From: an uncultured Lactococcus sp.
Lineage (GTDB): Bacteria; Bacillota; Bacilli; Lactobacillales; Streptococcaceae
Length of the DNA stretch: 64,000 nucleotides
NCBI RefSeq assembly: GCF_934191625.1
Contig: NZ_CAKPUG010000007.1
Coordinates: 11,487 to 75,486 of the forward strand
Reading direction: 5' to 3'
Shown: one piece after another, positions 17,607-26,513 of the stretch
How positions within the stretch are numbered: the stretch's first letter is position 1
Layout of the letters: every line of letters starts with the position of its first letter
Position numbers and translations under genes: made by a program
The notes under the pieces: generated by a model
Told to the model about the DNA's origin: nothing
Database searches by the model: none
The model's input: only the letters and a program-made list of their open reading frames with translations

Positions 17607-19493
17607 GTGGGAAAAATAATCGAACTTGATGAATCACTTTCTAATCAGATAGCAGCTGGTGAAGTGGTAGAACGGCCTGCTAGCGTTGTCAAAGAATTAG
17701 TAGAAAACTCAATCGACGCAGGTGCATCCCGTATCATTGTGAAAATACAAGAGAGTGGCTTACGACTCATTGAAGTAATTGACAATGGAGCGGGGATTGA
17801 AAAAGAAGATGTTGCTAGGTCTTTAAAGCGGCATGCAACTAGTAAAATCAAAAACAAAGCAGACTTATTTAAAATACGTACACTCGGATTTAGGGGCGAG
17901 GCAATGCCTTCGATTGCTTCGGTCAGTGAATTTTCTATCGAAACAAGTGCGATGGAAGAAGAGTCAGGCACACGCTTGATAAGTCATGGTGGAAAAGTGG
18001 ATACATTAGAAGCAATTGCTCAAAGAGAGGGGACGAAGGTTACTGTACAAAACCTGTTCTATAATACTCCGGCGCGCTTAAAATATATTCGCTCCTTGCA
18101 GGCGGAACTTAGTCATATCACAGATGTCATTAATCGCCAAAGTATGGCTCATCCTGAGATTTCTTTCACATTAATTAATGAAGGAAGGGAGCTGATGAAA
18201 ACGGCGGGGAATGGTGACTTACGCCAAGTCATCGCAAATGTTTATGGTCTTTCAATTGCTAAAAAAATGTTAAAAGTGGAAGCGGAAGACCTAGATTTTA
18301 CCATTTCAGGATATGTGAGCCTCCCAGAGTTGACACGTGCTAACCGAAACTACATCACCTTGATGATAAATGGACGTTTCATAAAAAATTTTTTGTTGAA
18401 CCGTGCAATCCTTGAAGGATATGGTAATCGCTTGATGGTGGGGCGTTTTCCTATTGCTGTGCTCTCTATCGAAATTGATCCACAATTAGCCGATGTCAAT
18501 GTACACCCTACAAAACAAGAAGTGCGCTTGTCAAAAGAACGCGAGTTGATGCGTTTGATTTCGGAAGCTATTCAAAGTGTTTTTGTGGAACAAACCTTAA
18601 TCCCTGATGCTTTGGAAAATTTAAATTCACGGCGCGTAAAAGTAGAGGAGCAACCAAAAGCTGTGAGTGAGAACAAACCAGCAAACCTTTACTATGACAA
18701 GGTAAGTCAGGATTTCTTTGTGGATAAAACTCAGGTGCGTGAAGAGTATAGCGTACCTCAGGAGAAAAAAGGGCCTTCAGAAGAAGTCCACATCACTTCT
18801 ATTTTCGAAGAAAGTGTAGTTGAAGAAAAACAACCAGCTGAAATTTCAGAGGGAAGAGAAGAGAAGCAAACCTTTCCCGATTTGGAATATCTAGCACAAC
18901 TGCATGCTACTTACTTGCTTTGTCAAGCGCCAGATGGACTGTATGTTGTAGATCAGCATGCAGCCCAAGAACGTATAAAATATGAATATTGGCGTGACAA
19001 AATCGGTGAAGTCAGCATGGACCAACAACTTTTGTTGGCACCTTATATTTTCAGCTTGCCTAAGAATGATTTTTTGATGTTTTTGGACCGTAAAACGATT
19101 TTGGAAGAGGCCGGATTATTCCTGGAAGAGTATGGGGATAATCAATTGATATTGCGTGAACATCCTACTTGGCTTCAAGAAAATGACTTAGAAGAAACTG
19201 TTTATGAGATGATTGATGAAATCCTTTTGACAAAAGAATTTTCAGTTAAAAGATATCGCCATGATTTAGCGACAATGGTGGCTTGTAAGAGCTCGATTAA
19301 GGCAAATCATCCGCTTGATGCAGATTCAGCGCGGGCTTTAATCAAAGAACTTGCTACTTGTGAGAATCCATACTCTTGTGCACATGGGCGTCCAACAATT
19401 GTCCATTTTAATGGTGGAGATCTAGAAAAGATGTTCCGTCGTCGCCAAGAAACGCATCTCTCCAAAGCTGCAAGTTGGAAGAATATAAATTAA
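17607..19493 (+). CDS. mutL: DNA mismatch repair protein MutL
   Basis: 628 residues. The N-terminal GHKL ATPase shows [14 protein letters not shown] and TLGFRGEA (about 35-100). The C-terminal domain carries [12 protein letters not shown], fitting the endonuclease motif DQHA-x2-E-x4-E, plus ACKSSIK and CAHGRPT metal-site motifs. So this MutL should nick DNA itself, as expected in an organism without MutH. The start is GTG 17607, supported by GGAGGT 9 nt upstream and family alignment of the GKIIELDE start. Confidence 0.97.
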   Translation: MGKIIELDESLSNQIAAGEVVERPASVVKELVENSIDAGASRIIVKIQESGLRLIEVIDNGAGIEKEDVARSLKRHATSKIKNKADLFKIRTLGFRGEAMPSIASVSEFSIETSAMEEESGTRLISHGGKVDTLEAIAQREGTKVTVQNLFYNTPARLKYIRSLQAELSHITDVINRQSMAHPEISFTLINEGRELMKTAGNGDLRQVIANVYGLSIAKKMLKVEAEDLDFTISGYVSLPELTRANRNYITLMINGRFIKNFLLNRAILEGYGNRLMVGRFPIAVLSIEIDPQLADVNVHPTKQEVRLSKERELMRLISEAIQSVFVEQTLIPDALENLNSRRVKVEEQPKAVSENKPANLYYDKVSQDFFVDKTQVREEYSVPQEKKGPSEEVHITSIFEESVVEEKQPAEISEGREEKQTFPDLEYLAQLHATYLLCQAPDGLYVVDQHAAQERIKYEYWRDKIGEVSMDQQLLLAPYIFSLPKNDFLMFLDRKTILEEAGLFLEEYGDNQLILREHPTWLQENDLEETVYEMIDEILLTKEFSVKRYRHDLATMVACKSSIKANHPLDADSARALIKELATCENPYSCAHGRPTIVHFNGGDLEKMFRRRQETHLSKAASWKNIN

Positions 19494-19510
19494 AATAGGA
19501 AAAGAAGAAA

Positions 19511-20473
19511 ATGACAACTTTATATATGGTAGTACCTTGTTATAACGAGGAATTGGTACTCGATGAGACATCTCGCCGTCTTGAAGAAAAATATACAGCT
19601 TTAAAAAAAGCTGGAAAAATTGATGAAAAAAGCCGCGTAGTTTATGTTAATGATGGTTCGCGAGATAGCACGTGGGAAAAGATTCAAGAAAAACATGCGG
19701 CAAATCCAATGTTTAGCGGCATCAATCTCTCACGTAATAGAGGACATCAAAATGCGCTCTTAGCAGGCTTGATGCAAGTTAAAGATTTAGCAGATGCCGT
19801 TATTTCCATGGATGCCGATTTGCAAGACGACATCAATGCTATTGATGCGATGCTTGATGAGTATGAAAAAGGCTACGAAGTGGTTTATGGTGTCCGTGAT
19901 AATCGTGACACAGATACAGCATTCAAACGACGTACGGCAATGGCTTTTTATGGTTTGATGAAAAAGTTAGGTAGTGAATCTGTGCCTAATTCGGCTGATT
20001 TCCGTTTGATGAGTAGCCGCGCCTTAAATGGTTTGGCTGAGTACGAAGAAGTTAACCTCTTTTTACGTGGAATGGTTCCGCTTGTGGGTTACAAATCAAC
20101 AAATGTTTACTACAAACGTGGGGAACGTTTTGCAGGGGAAAGTAAGTATCCTCTTAAAAAGATGGTGAGCTTTGCGATTGATGGTATTACTTCTACTTCA
20201 GCTACCCCAATGCGCTTTATTTTCTGGACGGGACTAACAATGTTCCTTCTTGCTTTTGTGGCTGGAATTTATGTTGTGGTACGTCATTTTATTGGAGGTT
20301 TCCCAACGACTGGCTGGGCATCAATTATGGTTGCCATTATTGGGTTAGGGGGGATTCAACTTCTGGCTCTTGGGATTATTGGTGAGTATATCGGTAAAAT
20401 CTTCCTTGAAGTTAAAGCGCGCCCACGTTTTATTATCCAAGACTTTATTAACACAGAAGGTGATGAAAACTAA
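19511..20473 (+). CDS. Membrane-anchored family 2 glycosyltransferase (GtrB/DPM1-like)
   Basis: 320 residues: a cytosolic GT-A domain with VVPCYNEE near the N-terminus, DGSRDST, and the metal-binding SMDADLQDD (about 98-106), then two membrane helices (about 232-258 and 268-300) ending in [16 protein letters not shown]. This is the architecture of bactoprenyl-phosphate glucosyl or GlcNAc transferases used to decorate wall polymers. The sugar is not shown. It follows mutL by 17 nt and its stop overlaps the ruvA start (TAATG), an unexpected passenger in a repair cluster. Confidence 0.9.
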   Translation: MTTLYMVVPCYNEELVLDETSRRLEEKYTALKKAGKIDEKSRVVYVNDGSRDSTWEKIQEKHAANPMFSGINLSRNRGHQNALLAGLMQVKDLADAVISMDADLQDDINAIDAMLDEYEKGYEVVYGVRDNRDTDTAFKRRTAMAFYGLMKKLGSESVPNSADFRLMSSRALNGLAEYEEVNLFLRGMVPLVGYKSTNVYYKRGERFAGESKYPLKKMVSFAIDGITSTSATPMRFIFWTGLTMFLLAFVAGIYVVVRHFIGGFPTTGWASIMVAIIGLGGIQLLALGIIGEYIGKIFLEVKARPRFIIQDFINTEGDEN

Positions 20474-21063
20474 TGTACGAATACTTTCTAGGCAAGCTAG
20501 TTAAAATTACGCCAACATACATTGTTGTTGATGTCGCAAATATTGGATATCTCATTAATGTCGCAAATCCCTATGCTTGGTCGCATATGACGAATCAAGA
20601 GATTAAAATATATGTACACCAAGTTATTCGGGAAGATGCCCATAATTTATATGGCTTTATGGATGATGTAGAGAAAAACTTATTTTTACGTTTGATTAGT
20701 GTATCAGGCATTGGACCAAAATCAGCTTTAGCAATCATTGCTGCCGATGATAATGTTGGCCTTGTTCATGCGATTGACAACAGCGATATTAAGTATTTGA
20801 CAAAATTTCCCGGTGTGGGTAAAAAGACAGCAATGCAGATGGTTCTAGACTTAGCTGGGAAATTTGATGTTACAGCTTCAGCTGAAATGGTCAAAACTAC
20901 AGCTAAAAATGAAAATCTAGCCCTTATTGAGGCGATTGAAGCTTTGCAAGCTTTAGGCTATAAAGCAACCGAACTTAAGAAAATTCAGAAGAAGCTTGAA
21001 GTTGAAGCGGGATTAACAAGTGAGGAGTATATCAAAGCAGCGCTTAAATTAATGATGAAATAA
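20473..21063 (+). CDS. ruvA: Holliday junction helicase subunit RuvA
   Basis: 196 residues: OB-fold domain I (about 1-62), two HhH motifs in domain II ([13 protein letters not shown] and [15 protein letters not shown], about 72-125), and the C-terminal RuvB-binding domain III. It tetramerises on Holliday junctions and loads RuvB. The ATG overlaps the preceding stop by one base. A terminator follows, so ruvB has its own promoter. Confidence 0.97.
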   Translation: MYEYFLGKLVKITPTYIVVDVANIGYLINVANPYAWSHMTNQEIKIYVHQVIREDAHNLYGFMDDVEKNLFLRLISVSGIGPKSALAIIAADDNVGLVHAIDNSDIKYLTKFPGVGKKTAMQMVLDLAGKFDVTASAEMVKTTAKNENLALIEAIEALQALGYKATELKKIQKKLEVEAGLTSEEYIKAALKLMMK

Positions 21064-21085
21064 AATCCGTACGACACGGATTTTT
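21062..21085 (+). terminator. Terminator after ruvA, abutting the ruvB promoter
   Basis: AAAATCCGT / ACGGATTTT perfect 9-bp stem with ACGAC loop; its 3' T tract runs into the ruvB extended -10. Confidence 0.8.
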
Positions 21086-21093
21086 GTTATAAT
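21085..21093 (+). promoter_or_regulatory. Extended -10 promoter giving a predicted leaderless ruvB mRNA
   Basis: TGtTATAAT ends 7 nt before the ATG at 21101; no ribosome-binding site. Confidence 0.6.
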
Positions 21094-21100
21094 AAAAACA

Positions 21101-22099
21101 ATGAACGAAAATTTATCAGCAACACCACTTGAAGATGAAATGATAGTTGAGAAGTCGTTACGGCCTCAATTTTTCAATCAATACATCGGTCAAGATAAGG
21201 TTAAAGAACAACTTGAAATATTTATCAAAGCAGCAAGACTACGTGAAGAAGTACTGGATCACGTGCTTCTTTTTGGTCCTCCTGGTTTAGGGAAAACAAC
21301 TATGGCTTTTGTTATTTCGAATGAGTTAGGGGTGAATATTAAACAAACGTCAGGTCCAGCAATTGAAAAACCAGGTGATTTGGTTGCTATTTTAAATGAA
21401 CTTGAGCCAGGAGATGTCCTTTTCATTGACGAAATCCACCGTATGCCTATGCAAGTGGAAGAGGTCCTTTATTCCGCGATGGAGGATTTCTATATTGATA
21501 TCATGCTGGGTTCTGGAGATGGCAGTCGTTCGGTTCATTTGGATTTGCCGCCCTTTACTTTAGTAGGTGCCACGACACGAGCTGGGATGCTTTCCAATCC
21601 TCTACGTGCGCGTTTTGGAATTTCTGCACACATGGAATATTATACAGAGCGTGACCTAGAGGAAATTGTCAAGCGAACTGCGGATATATTCGAAGTTGAG
21701 ATTGTGGAGCAAGGAGCACTTGAAATTGCCTTGCGAAGTCGTGGGACACCGCGTATCGCAAATCGCTTGCTCAAGCGTGTTCGAGATTTTGCGCAAATTA
21801 TGGGCGATGGTCGCGTGGATAAAGATATCACAGATAAGGCACTGCAGATTTTAGATGTGGACAATGCAGGTCTTGACTATATTGACCAAAAAATATTACG
21901 TACAATGATTGAAATGTATAATGGGGGACCTGTAGGTTTAGGAACATTGGCTGTTAATATAGCAGAAGACCAAGAAACTGTTGAAGATATGTATGAACCT
22001 TATCTGATTCAAAAGGGATTTATCATGAGAACAAAGCAAGGACGTAAAGCTACTCCTAAAGCCTATGAACATCTGGGTTACCCTTATCAAGAGAAATAA
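21101..22099 (+). CDS. ruvB: Holliday junction branch migration ATPase RuvB
   Basis: 332 residues: AAA+ motor with Walker [10 protein letters not shown], Walker B FIDEIHR, sensor GATTRAG, and a C-terminal winged helix ending [13 protein letters not shown]. Drives branch migration with RuvA. Although adjacent to ruvA it is separated by a terminator and has its own promoter only 7 nt before the ATG, an unusual split of the ruvAB unit. Confidence 0.98.
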   Translation: MNENLSATPLEDEMIVEKSLRPQFFNQYIGQDKVKEQLEIFIKAARLREEVLDHVLLFGPPGLGKTTMAFVISNELGVNIKQTSGPAIEKPGDLVAILNELEPGDVLFIDEIHRMPMQVEEVLYSAMEDFYIDIMLGSGDGSRSVHLDLPPFTLVGATTRAGMLSNPLRARFGISAHMEYYTERDLEEIVKRTADIFEVEIVEQGALEIALRSRGTPRIANRLLKRVRDFAQIMGDGRVDKDITDKALQILDVDNAGLDYIDQKILRTMIEMYNGGPVGLGTLAVNIAEDQETVEDMYEPYLIQKGFIMRTKQGRKATPKAYEHLGYPYQEK

Positions 22100-22123
22100 A
22101 AATACTCCTTTGGGAGTATTTTT
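22098..22123 (+). terminator. Terminator of ruvB
   Basis: AAAAATACTCC / GGGAGTATTTTT hairpin with a 3-4 nt T loop. Confidence 0.88.
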
Positions 22124-22184
22124 ATATTTTTGAACCTCGCTCAAATAAATTTCCTTTATATGATATTTTTTATGTCCAGAGCTG

Positions 22185-22193
22185 TGCTATAAT
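22185..22193 (+). promoter_or_regulatory. Extended -10 promoter giving a predicted leaderless phosphatase mRNA
   Basis: TGcTATAAT ends 6 nt before the ATG at 22200; no ribosome-binding site. Confidence 0.65.
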
Positions 22194-22199
22194 GAAGAT

Positions 22200-22634
22200 A
22201 TGAAAAAAATAGTATTTGTTTGCTTAGGTAATATTTGCCGAAGTCCCATGGCTGAGTTTGTCATGAAAAACTTAGCTGAACAAGAGGGCAAAAATTTGGA
22301 GGTGGAAAGTAGAGCTACATCGAGCTGGGAACATGGAAATCCTATCCATCCAGGGACGCGTTCTCTTTTAACCGCGCATGGAATTCCATTTGATGCCAGC
22401 AAAGGCAGCCAACAGATTTCACCAGAGGATTTTCAATATTTTGATCAAATTATTGCGATGGATGAATCCAATAAAAAAGATTTAGAGAAAATGGCTCCAG
22501 AAAATCAAAAGAATAAAATAAAAATGCTCTTGAATAAATCAGTCCCAGATCCTTGGTATACAGGGGATTTCGAGGAAACTTATCGCTTAGTAAAAGAAGG
22601 TTGTTTAAATATTTTAGAAAATAACAGCAATTGA
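22200..22634 (+). CDS. Low-molecular-weight protein-tyrosine phosphatase
   Basis: 144 residues. The P-loop CLGNICRS gives nucleophile Cys8 and Arg14; the general acid lies in the DPW motif (Asp117). The family removes phosphate from tyrosine residues; in Gram-positives partners include capsule tyrosine kinases or McsB-type phosphoarginine, which this sequence does not resolve. The stop codon touches the GlnR box of glnR and no terminator separates them. Confidence 0.93.
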   Translation: MKKIVFVCLGNICRSPMAEFVMKNLAEQEGKNLEVESRATSSWEHGNPIHPGTRSLLTAHGIPFDASKGSQQISPEDFQYFDQIIAMDESNKKDLEKMAPENQKNKIKMLLNKSVPDPWYTGDFEETYRLVKEGCLNILENNSN

Positions 22635-22687
22635 TGTAATATAATATGACATAAACCTTTGACAAGAGATAAAACTAGGTTTATAAT
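22635..22687 (+). promoter_or_regulatory. GlnR box and consensus sigma-A promoter of glnRA
   Basis: TGTAA-N7-TGACAT (22635-22652) matches the GlnR consensus TGTNAN7TNACAT. Just downstream is a perfect promoter, TTGACA (22659-22664), 17-nt spacer, TATAAT (22682-22687). GlnR with feedback-inhibited glutamine synthetase should repress this promoter when nitrogen is plentiful. Confidence 0.92.
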
Positions 22688-22720
22688 ATGGCCATAGAGT
22701 TGAAGTTGAGGAGATGACGG

Positions 22721-23086
22721 GTGAAAGAACGTGAATTGAGACACTCCCTAGCAGTGCTACCTATTGGTACTGTTATGAAACTAACAGGATTGAGTGCGAG
22801 ACAAATTCGCTATTATGAGGAACAAGGCTTACTTCTTCCAGAGCGTAATGAAGGCAACCGCCGGATGTATTCCCTTAATGATATTGAGATTGTTTTTGAT
22901 ATTGCCGATTTGCTGGCAGAAGGCAATAATATTGCCGATATTAAGCGCATCTATGCACAAAGACAGAAAAAAGCAATGAAAAATCTCTCTATTAGTGAAG
23001 TACACCTTGCCTTAGAACGTGAGTTTGCACAGCAAGGACGTTTCGGACATCCGACATCTACTCATTTTAACCAGCCGCGCATGTAA
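22721..23086 (+). CDS. glnR: Nitrogen regulator GlnR (MerR family)
   Basis: 121 residues: an N-terminal MerR winged helix with [18 protein letters not shown] (about 22-39), followed by a short C-terminal tail that in GlnR senses glutamine synthetase. Start GTG 22721 behind GAGGAGA. It is first in the glnRA operon, 56 nt ahead of glnA, and carries a GlnR box and consensus promoter upstream. Confidence 0.96.
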   Translation: MKERELRHSLAVLPIGTVMKLTGLSARQIRYYEEQGLLLPERNEGNRRMYSLNDIEIVFDIADLLAEGNNIADIKRIYAQRQKKAMKNLSISEVHLALEREFAQQGRFGHPTSTHFNQPRM

Positions 23087-23142
23087 GGAAAACTTACATC
23101 AAAGAAATTATCGCATCGTTTATTCTTAAAAGGAGCCGTATT

Positions 23143-24483
23143 ATGGGAATCACAGCAGCAAACATCCGTCGTGATGTCAAAGAAAAAAATATCAAGTTTC
23201 TACGCCTGATGTTTACCGACATTTTAGGAACGCTTAAAAACGTAGAAGTACCAGCTACTGACGAACAGTTAGACAAACTTTTTGACAACAAGATGATGTT
23301 TGATGGCAGTTCAATTGAAGGCTTTGTCCGTATTAATGAATCAGATATGTATCTTTATCCAGATTGGGACACATGGATTATTTTCCCATGGGGAGACGAA
23401 TACGGTAAAGTAGCTGGGGTTATTTGTGACGTTTATACAGCAGAAGGACAACCTTTCCCAGGAGATCCTCGTGGGGTTTTGAAACGTAATCTGAAAAATA
23501 TGGAAAGATTAGGCTTTAAAAAATTCAATCTTGGACCAGAACCTGAATTTTTCCTCTTTAAGCTTGATGAAAATCAAGAACCAACACTGGAAGTAAATGA
23601 TAAAGGGGGATATTTTGATCTTGCTCCAACGGACTTGGCGGGGAATACACGCCGCGAAATCGTTAATGTTCTTACCGATCTTGGATTTGAAGTAGAAGCA
23701 AGTCACCATGAAGTAGCTGTTGGACAACACGAGATTGACTTCAAGTATGCAGATGCATTGAAAGCTTGTGACAATATTCAAATCTTTAAACTTGTTGTAA
23801 AAACAATCGCACGTAAACATGGTTTACACGCAACATTTATGGCTAAGCCGAAGTTTGGTATCAATGGTTCAGGTATGCACTGTAATATGTCTCTTTTTAC
23901 AGAGGATGGGCAAAATGCCTTTTACGATGAAGCAGGCGTCATGGGACTTTCGGAAGCTGCTAACTACTTTATTGGAGGTTTACTCAAGCACGCTTATAAC
24001 TATACAGCAATCACAAACCCAACAGTCAACAGTTATAAACGATTAGTACCTGGATATGAAGCACCGGTTTACATTGCTTGGGCTGGTCGTAACCGCTCAC
24101 CACTGATTCGTGTACCAGCATCTCGTGGAATGTCTACACGTGTTGAACTTCGTTCAGTAGATCCATCAGCCAACCCTTATTTGACAATGGCTGTTCTCCT
24201 TGCTTCTGGTCTCGATGGGATTGAAAATAAAATCGCTGCACCAGAAGCAGTTGAAGCAAATATTTATGTAATGACCGAAAGTGAACGTAAAGCACATGGT
24301 ATTACAGATTTGCCTTCAACTTTACATAATGCTGTGAAGGCTTTACGCGAGGATGAAGTAGTAACCGCTGCTTTAGGTGAACATGTTTTAGTTAACTTTG
24401 TTGAAGCTAAGAAAATCGAATGGGCGAGTTATGCACAATTTGTTAGCCAATGGGAAATTGATAATTACTTGGAACTTTACTAA
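23143..24483 (+). CDS. glnA: Glutamine synthetase type I (GSI-alpha)
   Basis: Makes glutamine from glutamate, ammonia and ATP. 446 residues, the length of the GSI-alpha group that lacks the adenylylation insert and is controlled by feedback and GlnR. Visible motifs: [21 protein letters not shown], the ATP-site [16 protein letters not shown] and the glutamate-binding NRSPLIRVP. Distal gene of the glnRA operon; a terminator follows. Confidence 0.98.
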   Translation: MGITAANIRRDVKEKNIKFLRLMFTDILGTLKNVEVPATDEQLDKLFDNKMMFDGSSIEGFVRINESDMYLYPDWDTWIIFPWGDEYGKVAGVICDVYTAEGQPFPGDPRGVLKRNLKNMERLGFKKFNLGPEPEFFLFKLDENQEPTLEVNDKGGYFDLAPTDLAGNTRREIVNVLTDLGFEVEASHHEVAVGQHEIDFKYADALKACDNIQIFKLVVKTIARKHGLHATFMAKPKFGINGSGMHCNMSLFTEDGQNAFYDEAGVMGLSEAANYFIGGLLKHAYNYTAITNPTVNSYKRLVPGYEAPVYIAWAGRNRSPLIRVPASRGMSTRVELRSVDPSANPYLTMAVLLASGLDGIENKIAAPEAVEANIYVMTESERKAHGITDLPSTLHNAVKALREDEVVTAALGEHVLVNFVEAKKIEWASYAQFVSQWEIDNYLELY

Positions 24484-24490
24484 AAGAGAT

Positions 24491-24514
24491 AAGCATCCTT
24501 AAGATGCTTTTTTT
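24491..24514 (+). terminator. Terminator of glnRA
   Basis: AAGCATC, CTTAA, GATGCTTTTTTT; its T tract overlaps the -35 of the next gene. Confidence 0.85.
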
Positions 24515-24541
24515 GAATTTTTATACTAAAAAGACTAAACT
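24513..24541 (+). promoter_or_regulatory. Promoter giving a predicted leaderless mRNA at 24548
   Basis: TTGAAT (24513-24518), 17-nt spacer, TAAACT (24536-24541), then 6 nt and ATG. No TGn here, but the -35 is at the right distance. Confidence 0.55.
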
Positions 24542-24547
24542 AGACAT

Positions 24548-24979
24548 ATGGATATAAAAGAAAATTTAAAAAATATTATAGATAAAATAGACTATGGACA
24601 GGTTGTGAAACTTGCGATGCTGGAGAGAGGAGCTTACGCAGTATCTAGCCCGCAGGAACCAGTCTCTGAAGACGCATTATTTGAGGACTTTGCTTCTAAA
24701 TATTTGTCAGAGGTGGAGGATTTGACGATTGTCAAACGCAAAGAACCAGAATCAGCACTTCAACAAGAAGATTTTGAGGCGTTACTTAAACAATTGAAAG
24801 CTCCTCAACATGTCATTTTCGTGGAATGTCTTGAATTAGGAACGACTGAAATCAAAGGCTTTTTGAATGCACTACTTTCCGCTAATTTAATCGAAAGCAG
24901 TAAAGTTGTACTCTTGGACTTGCCGCAATTAGAATATATGGCTCTTCGTTCAAGTATGAAAGGAAAAATCGCTATTTAA
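24548..24979 (+). CDS. Protein of unknown function (143 aa)
   Basis: 143 residues, soluble, acidic, with alternating helix and hydrophobic strand stretches (HVIFVECLELG, SKVVLLDLPQLEY) suggesting an alpha/beta fold. No signal peptide, membrane segment or catalytic motif that I recognise. Codon use and a well-spaced promoter support a real gene. Its 3' end overlaps the convergent chorismate mutase gene by 8 bp inside a shared terminator. Function unknown. Confidence 0.75.
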   Translation: MDIKENLKNIIDKIDYGQVVKLAMLERGAYAVSSPQEPVSEDALFEDFASKYLSEVEDLTIVKRKEPESALQQEDFEALLKQLKAPQHVIFVECLELGTTEIKGFLNALLSANLIESSKVVLLDLPQLEYMALRSSMKGKIAI

Positions 24980-24989
24980 AGCGATTTTT
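24964..24989. terminator. Shared bidirectional terminator holding both stop codons
   Basis: AAAAATCGC / GCGATTTTT 9-bp stem; the loop region contains the TAA of the plus-strand gene (24977-24979) and the TAG of the minus-strand gene (24974-24972). Confidence 0.8.
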
Positions 24990-25241
24990 TTCTTGGTATT
25001 CTCGGGACTGTTTCATAATTTCTTTGTAGATAGAGTGGATAGCAGGCTCATATTGAGGTTTCTCTGTCCTTTTTTTTATCTTATCTAGGATAAAGTATTC
25101 TCGGTCAGAGTCATAAACGTCTCTATTTTCTTCTGCCTTAGCTGTGATTACCTCTTCGACTAAGGACATGCGTCTTTCTAAAAGCATAATAATTTGATTG
25201 TCTAGTGCATCTATTTCTTTACGAATTTTTTCTAAAGTCAT
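24972..25241 (-). CDS. Chorismate mutase (AroQ type)
   Basis: 89-residue all-helical AroQ-fold protein converting chorismate to prephenate for Phe/Tyr synthesis. The pattern IRKEIDALDNQIIMLLERR (helix 1 with catalytic Arg), KAEENRDVYDSDRE (second Arg/Lys region) and the third helix KEIMKQSREYQ is typical. It is a monofunctional domain, not fused to prephenate dehydratase. On the minus strand TGtCATAAT ends 6 nt before the ATG at 25241, so the mRNA is probably leaderless. Confidence 0.9.
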   Translation of the reverse strand: MTLEKIRKEIDALDNQIIMLLERRMSLVEEVITAKAEENRDVYDSDREYFILDKIKKRTEKPQYEPAIHSIYKEIMKQSREYQEKNRFK

Positions 25242-25247
25242 ATTTTT

Positions 25248-25256
25248 ATTATGACA
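25248..25256 (-). promoter_or_regulatory. Extended -10 promoter giving a predicted leaderless chorismate mutase mRNA
   Basis: Minus strand TGtCATAAT, 6 nt, ATG at 25241. A weak -35 (TTGTCC, 25276-25271) is at 17 bp. Confidence 0.5.
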
Positions 25257-25353
25257 TAAATGCCTCTGGAGGACAATTTATAAATAAAAAGTAATGTAAA
25301 TGAAAGCTAGAGATATTTTAAATAGAAAATAAAAGATAATTTAATCGCAAGTA

Positions 25354-25382
25354 TTGACTCTATTGTGGGTTAAGTTTATAAT
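25354..25382 (+). promoter_or_regulatory. Promoter giving a predicted leaderless fRMsr mRNA
   Basis: TTGACT (25354-25359), 17-nt spacer, TATAAT (25377-25382), then 6 nt and the ATG at 25389. A near-consensus promoter fixes the transcription start at the start codon. Confidence 0.75.
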
Positions 25383-25388
25383 TATAAG

Positions 25389-25868
25389 ATGAATAAAAGC
25401 GAAAAAATTGAAGGATATGAACTCCTTAATCTACAATTGAAAGGGTTGCTTTCAACTCAAAACTATACACTGTCAAATCTCTCTAACGCATCAGCACTTC
25501 TCAATGATTTCTTGCCTAATCAAGTCTTTGTAGGGTTTTATTTATACAACGGTGAACAACTTATTTTAGGTCCTTTTCAAGGTGGGGTTTCTTGTGTCGA
25601 AATAAAGCTAGGTGCCGGTGTATGTGGTGAAGCAGCAGAAAAGCGCCATACATTGATTGTTGATAACGTTAAAGAACATAAAAACTATATTTCTTGTGAT
25701 AGTCGGGCGCTGTCAGAAATTGTAGTACCTATCATTAAAGATGGTGAATTAAAAGGAGTTTTAGATCTGGATGCTTCAGAAACTTCCTTTTACGATGACA
25801 TCGATCAAAAATACCTAGAAGAATTCTGTCGCATTTTGTCAGATATGACGGATTGGAAATTTTTTTGA
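25389..25868 (+). CDS. Free methionine-(R)-sulfoxide reductase (GAF domain)
   Basis: 159-residue GAF-domain protein. The three cysteines used by the fRMsr family are all present: Cys69 (GGVSCVEI), Cys79 (GAGVCGEA) and Cys103 (YISCDSRA), along with GPFQG and SEIVVPI. The enzyme reduces free Met-R-sulfoxide with thioredoxin, an antioxidant role. It lies 12 nt upstream of a kinase-like gene and then dnaX, an arrangement also seen in streptococci (from memory). Confidence 0.92.
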   Translation: MNKSEKIEGYELLNLQLKGLLSTQNYTLSNLSNASALLNDFLPNQVFVGFYLYNGEQLILGPFQGGVSCVEIKLGAGVCGEAAEKRHTLIVDNVKEHKNYISCDSRALSEIVVPIIKDGELKGVLDLDASETSFYDDIDQKYLEEFCRILSDMTDWKFF

Positions 25869-25880
25869 GCGAGGTAAATA

Positions 25881-26501
25881 ATGAAAGAAACAGTAAACAA
25901 CTTTATAGCAAATAAGTTTGGGATAATTGAGTCGGAGCCTGTAGGTTTTAAGACATTGGCTCAGCCTAAAGCATTTGCTCAAGACTTAGGTAACTTTGTG
26001 TATCAGCTGCATCAATTAGAAGCCACGGGAGCGGAAAGTCCAGCCTTGATGTTGCCAATCATTGAAGCTGAATTTTTGACATTATTGGATCAAATGAAAA
26101 GAGTTGCTCCTATAGAAGGACTCCATTTGTATTGGGATAAAGCTTCTAAAAACCCATGGACGAAACCCGCAGTAATTTTACATGGGGATATAAACCTGAA
26201 TACAGTAAGAAAGCAGATGGATAAATTTTCGGGAGTAGCTAAAACAGCTTCTTCCTTGGTCGGTGATCCTGCCTGGGATTTGACCATTGCATGGGAAATA
26301 TTTGATGAGAAACAAAGAAAGATATTTTTCTCTGCTGCTGAAGCCGATAAGGCAACAGTCATCCGCGCTCGCGTTTGGGCGATTTACAAAGCAATGAAAA
26401 ATTATAACGCTGCCGATATTGATCAGTCTATACTGGCGCGTGATGTTCTTTTCCGAATCAATGAAGAGCTCGGTCTTGGCGCAGAGCCAGACCTTTATTA
26501 G
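25881..26501 (+). CDS. Aminoglycoside-phosphotransferase-like fold protein, apparently lacking the N-lobe
   Basis: 206 residues. The C-lobe shows VILHGDINLNTV (HGD catalytic Asp and Asn, about 99-110) and VGDPAWDLTIAWEIF (about 132-146), as in APH/ChoK kinases. The usual N-terminal ATP-binding lobe with its catalytic Lys is missing; only about 25 residues precede helices that normally follow the hinge. So it is either a shortened kinase that lost ATP binding or a remnant still read in frame. Spacing in the fRMsr-dnaX run is tight (12 and 12 nt). Ligand unknown. Confidence 0.65.
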   Translation: MKETVNNFIANKFGIIESEPVGFKTLAQPKAFAQDLGNFVYQLHQLEATGAESPALMLPIIEAEFLTLLDQMKRVAPIEGLHLYWDKASKNPWTKPAVILHGDINLNTVRKQMDKFSGVAKTASSLVGDPAWDLTIAWEIFDEKQRKIFFSAAEADKATVIRARVWAIYKAMKNYNAADIDQSILARDVLFRINEELGLGAEPDLY

Positions 26502-26513
26502 AAGGAATGAAAA

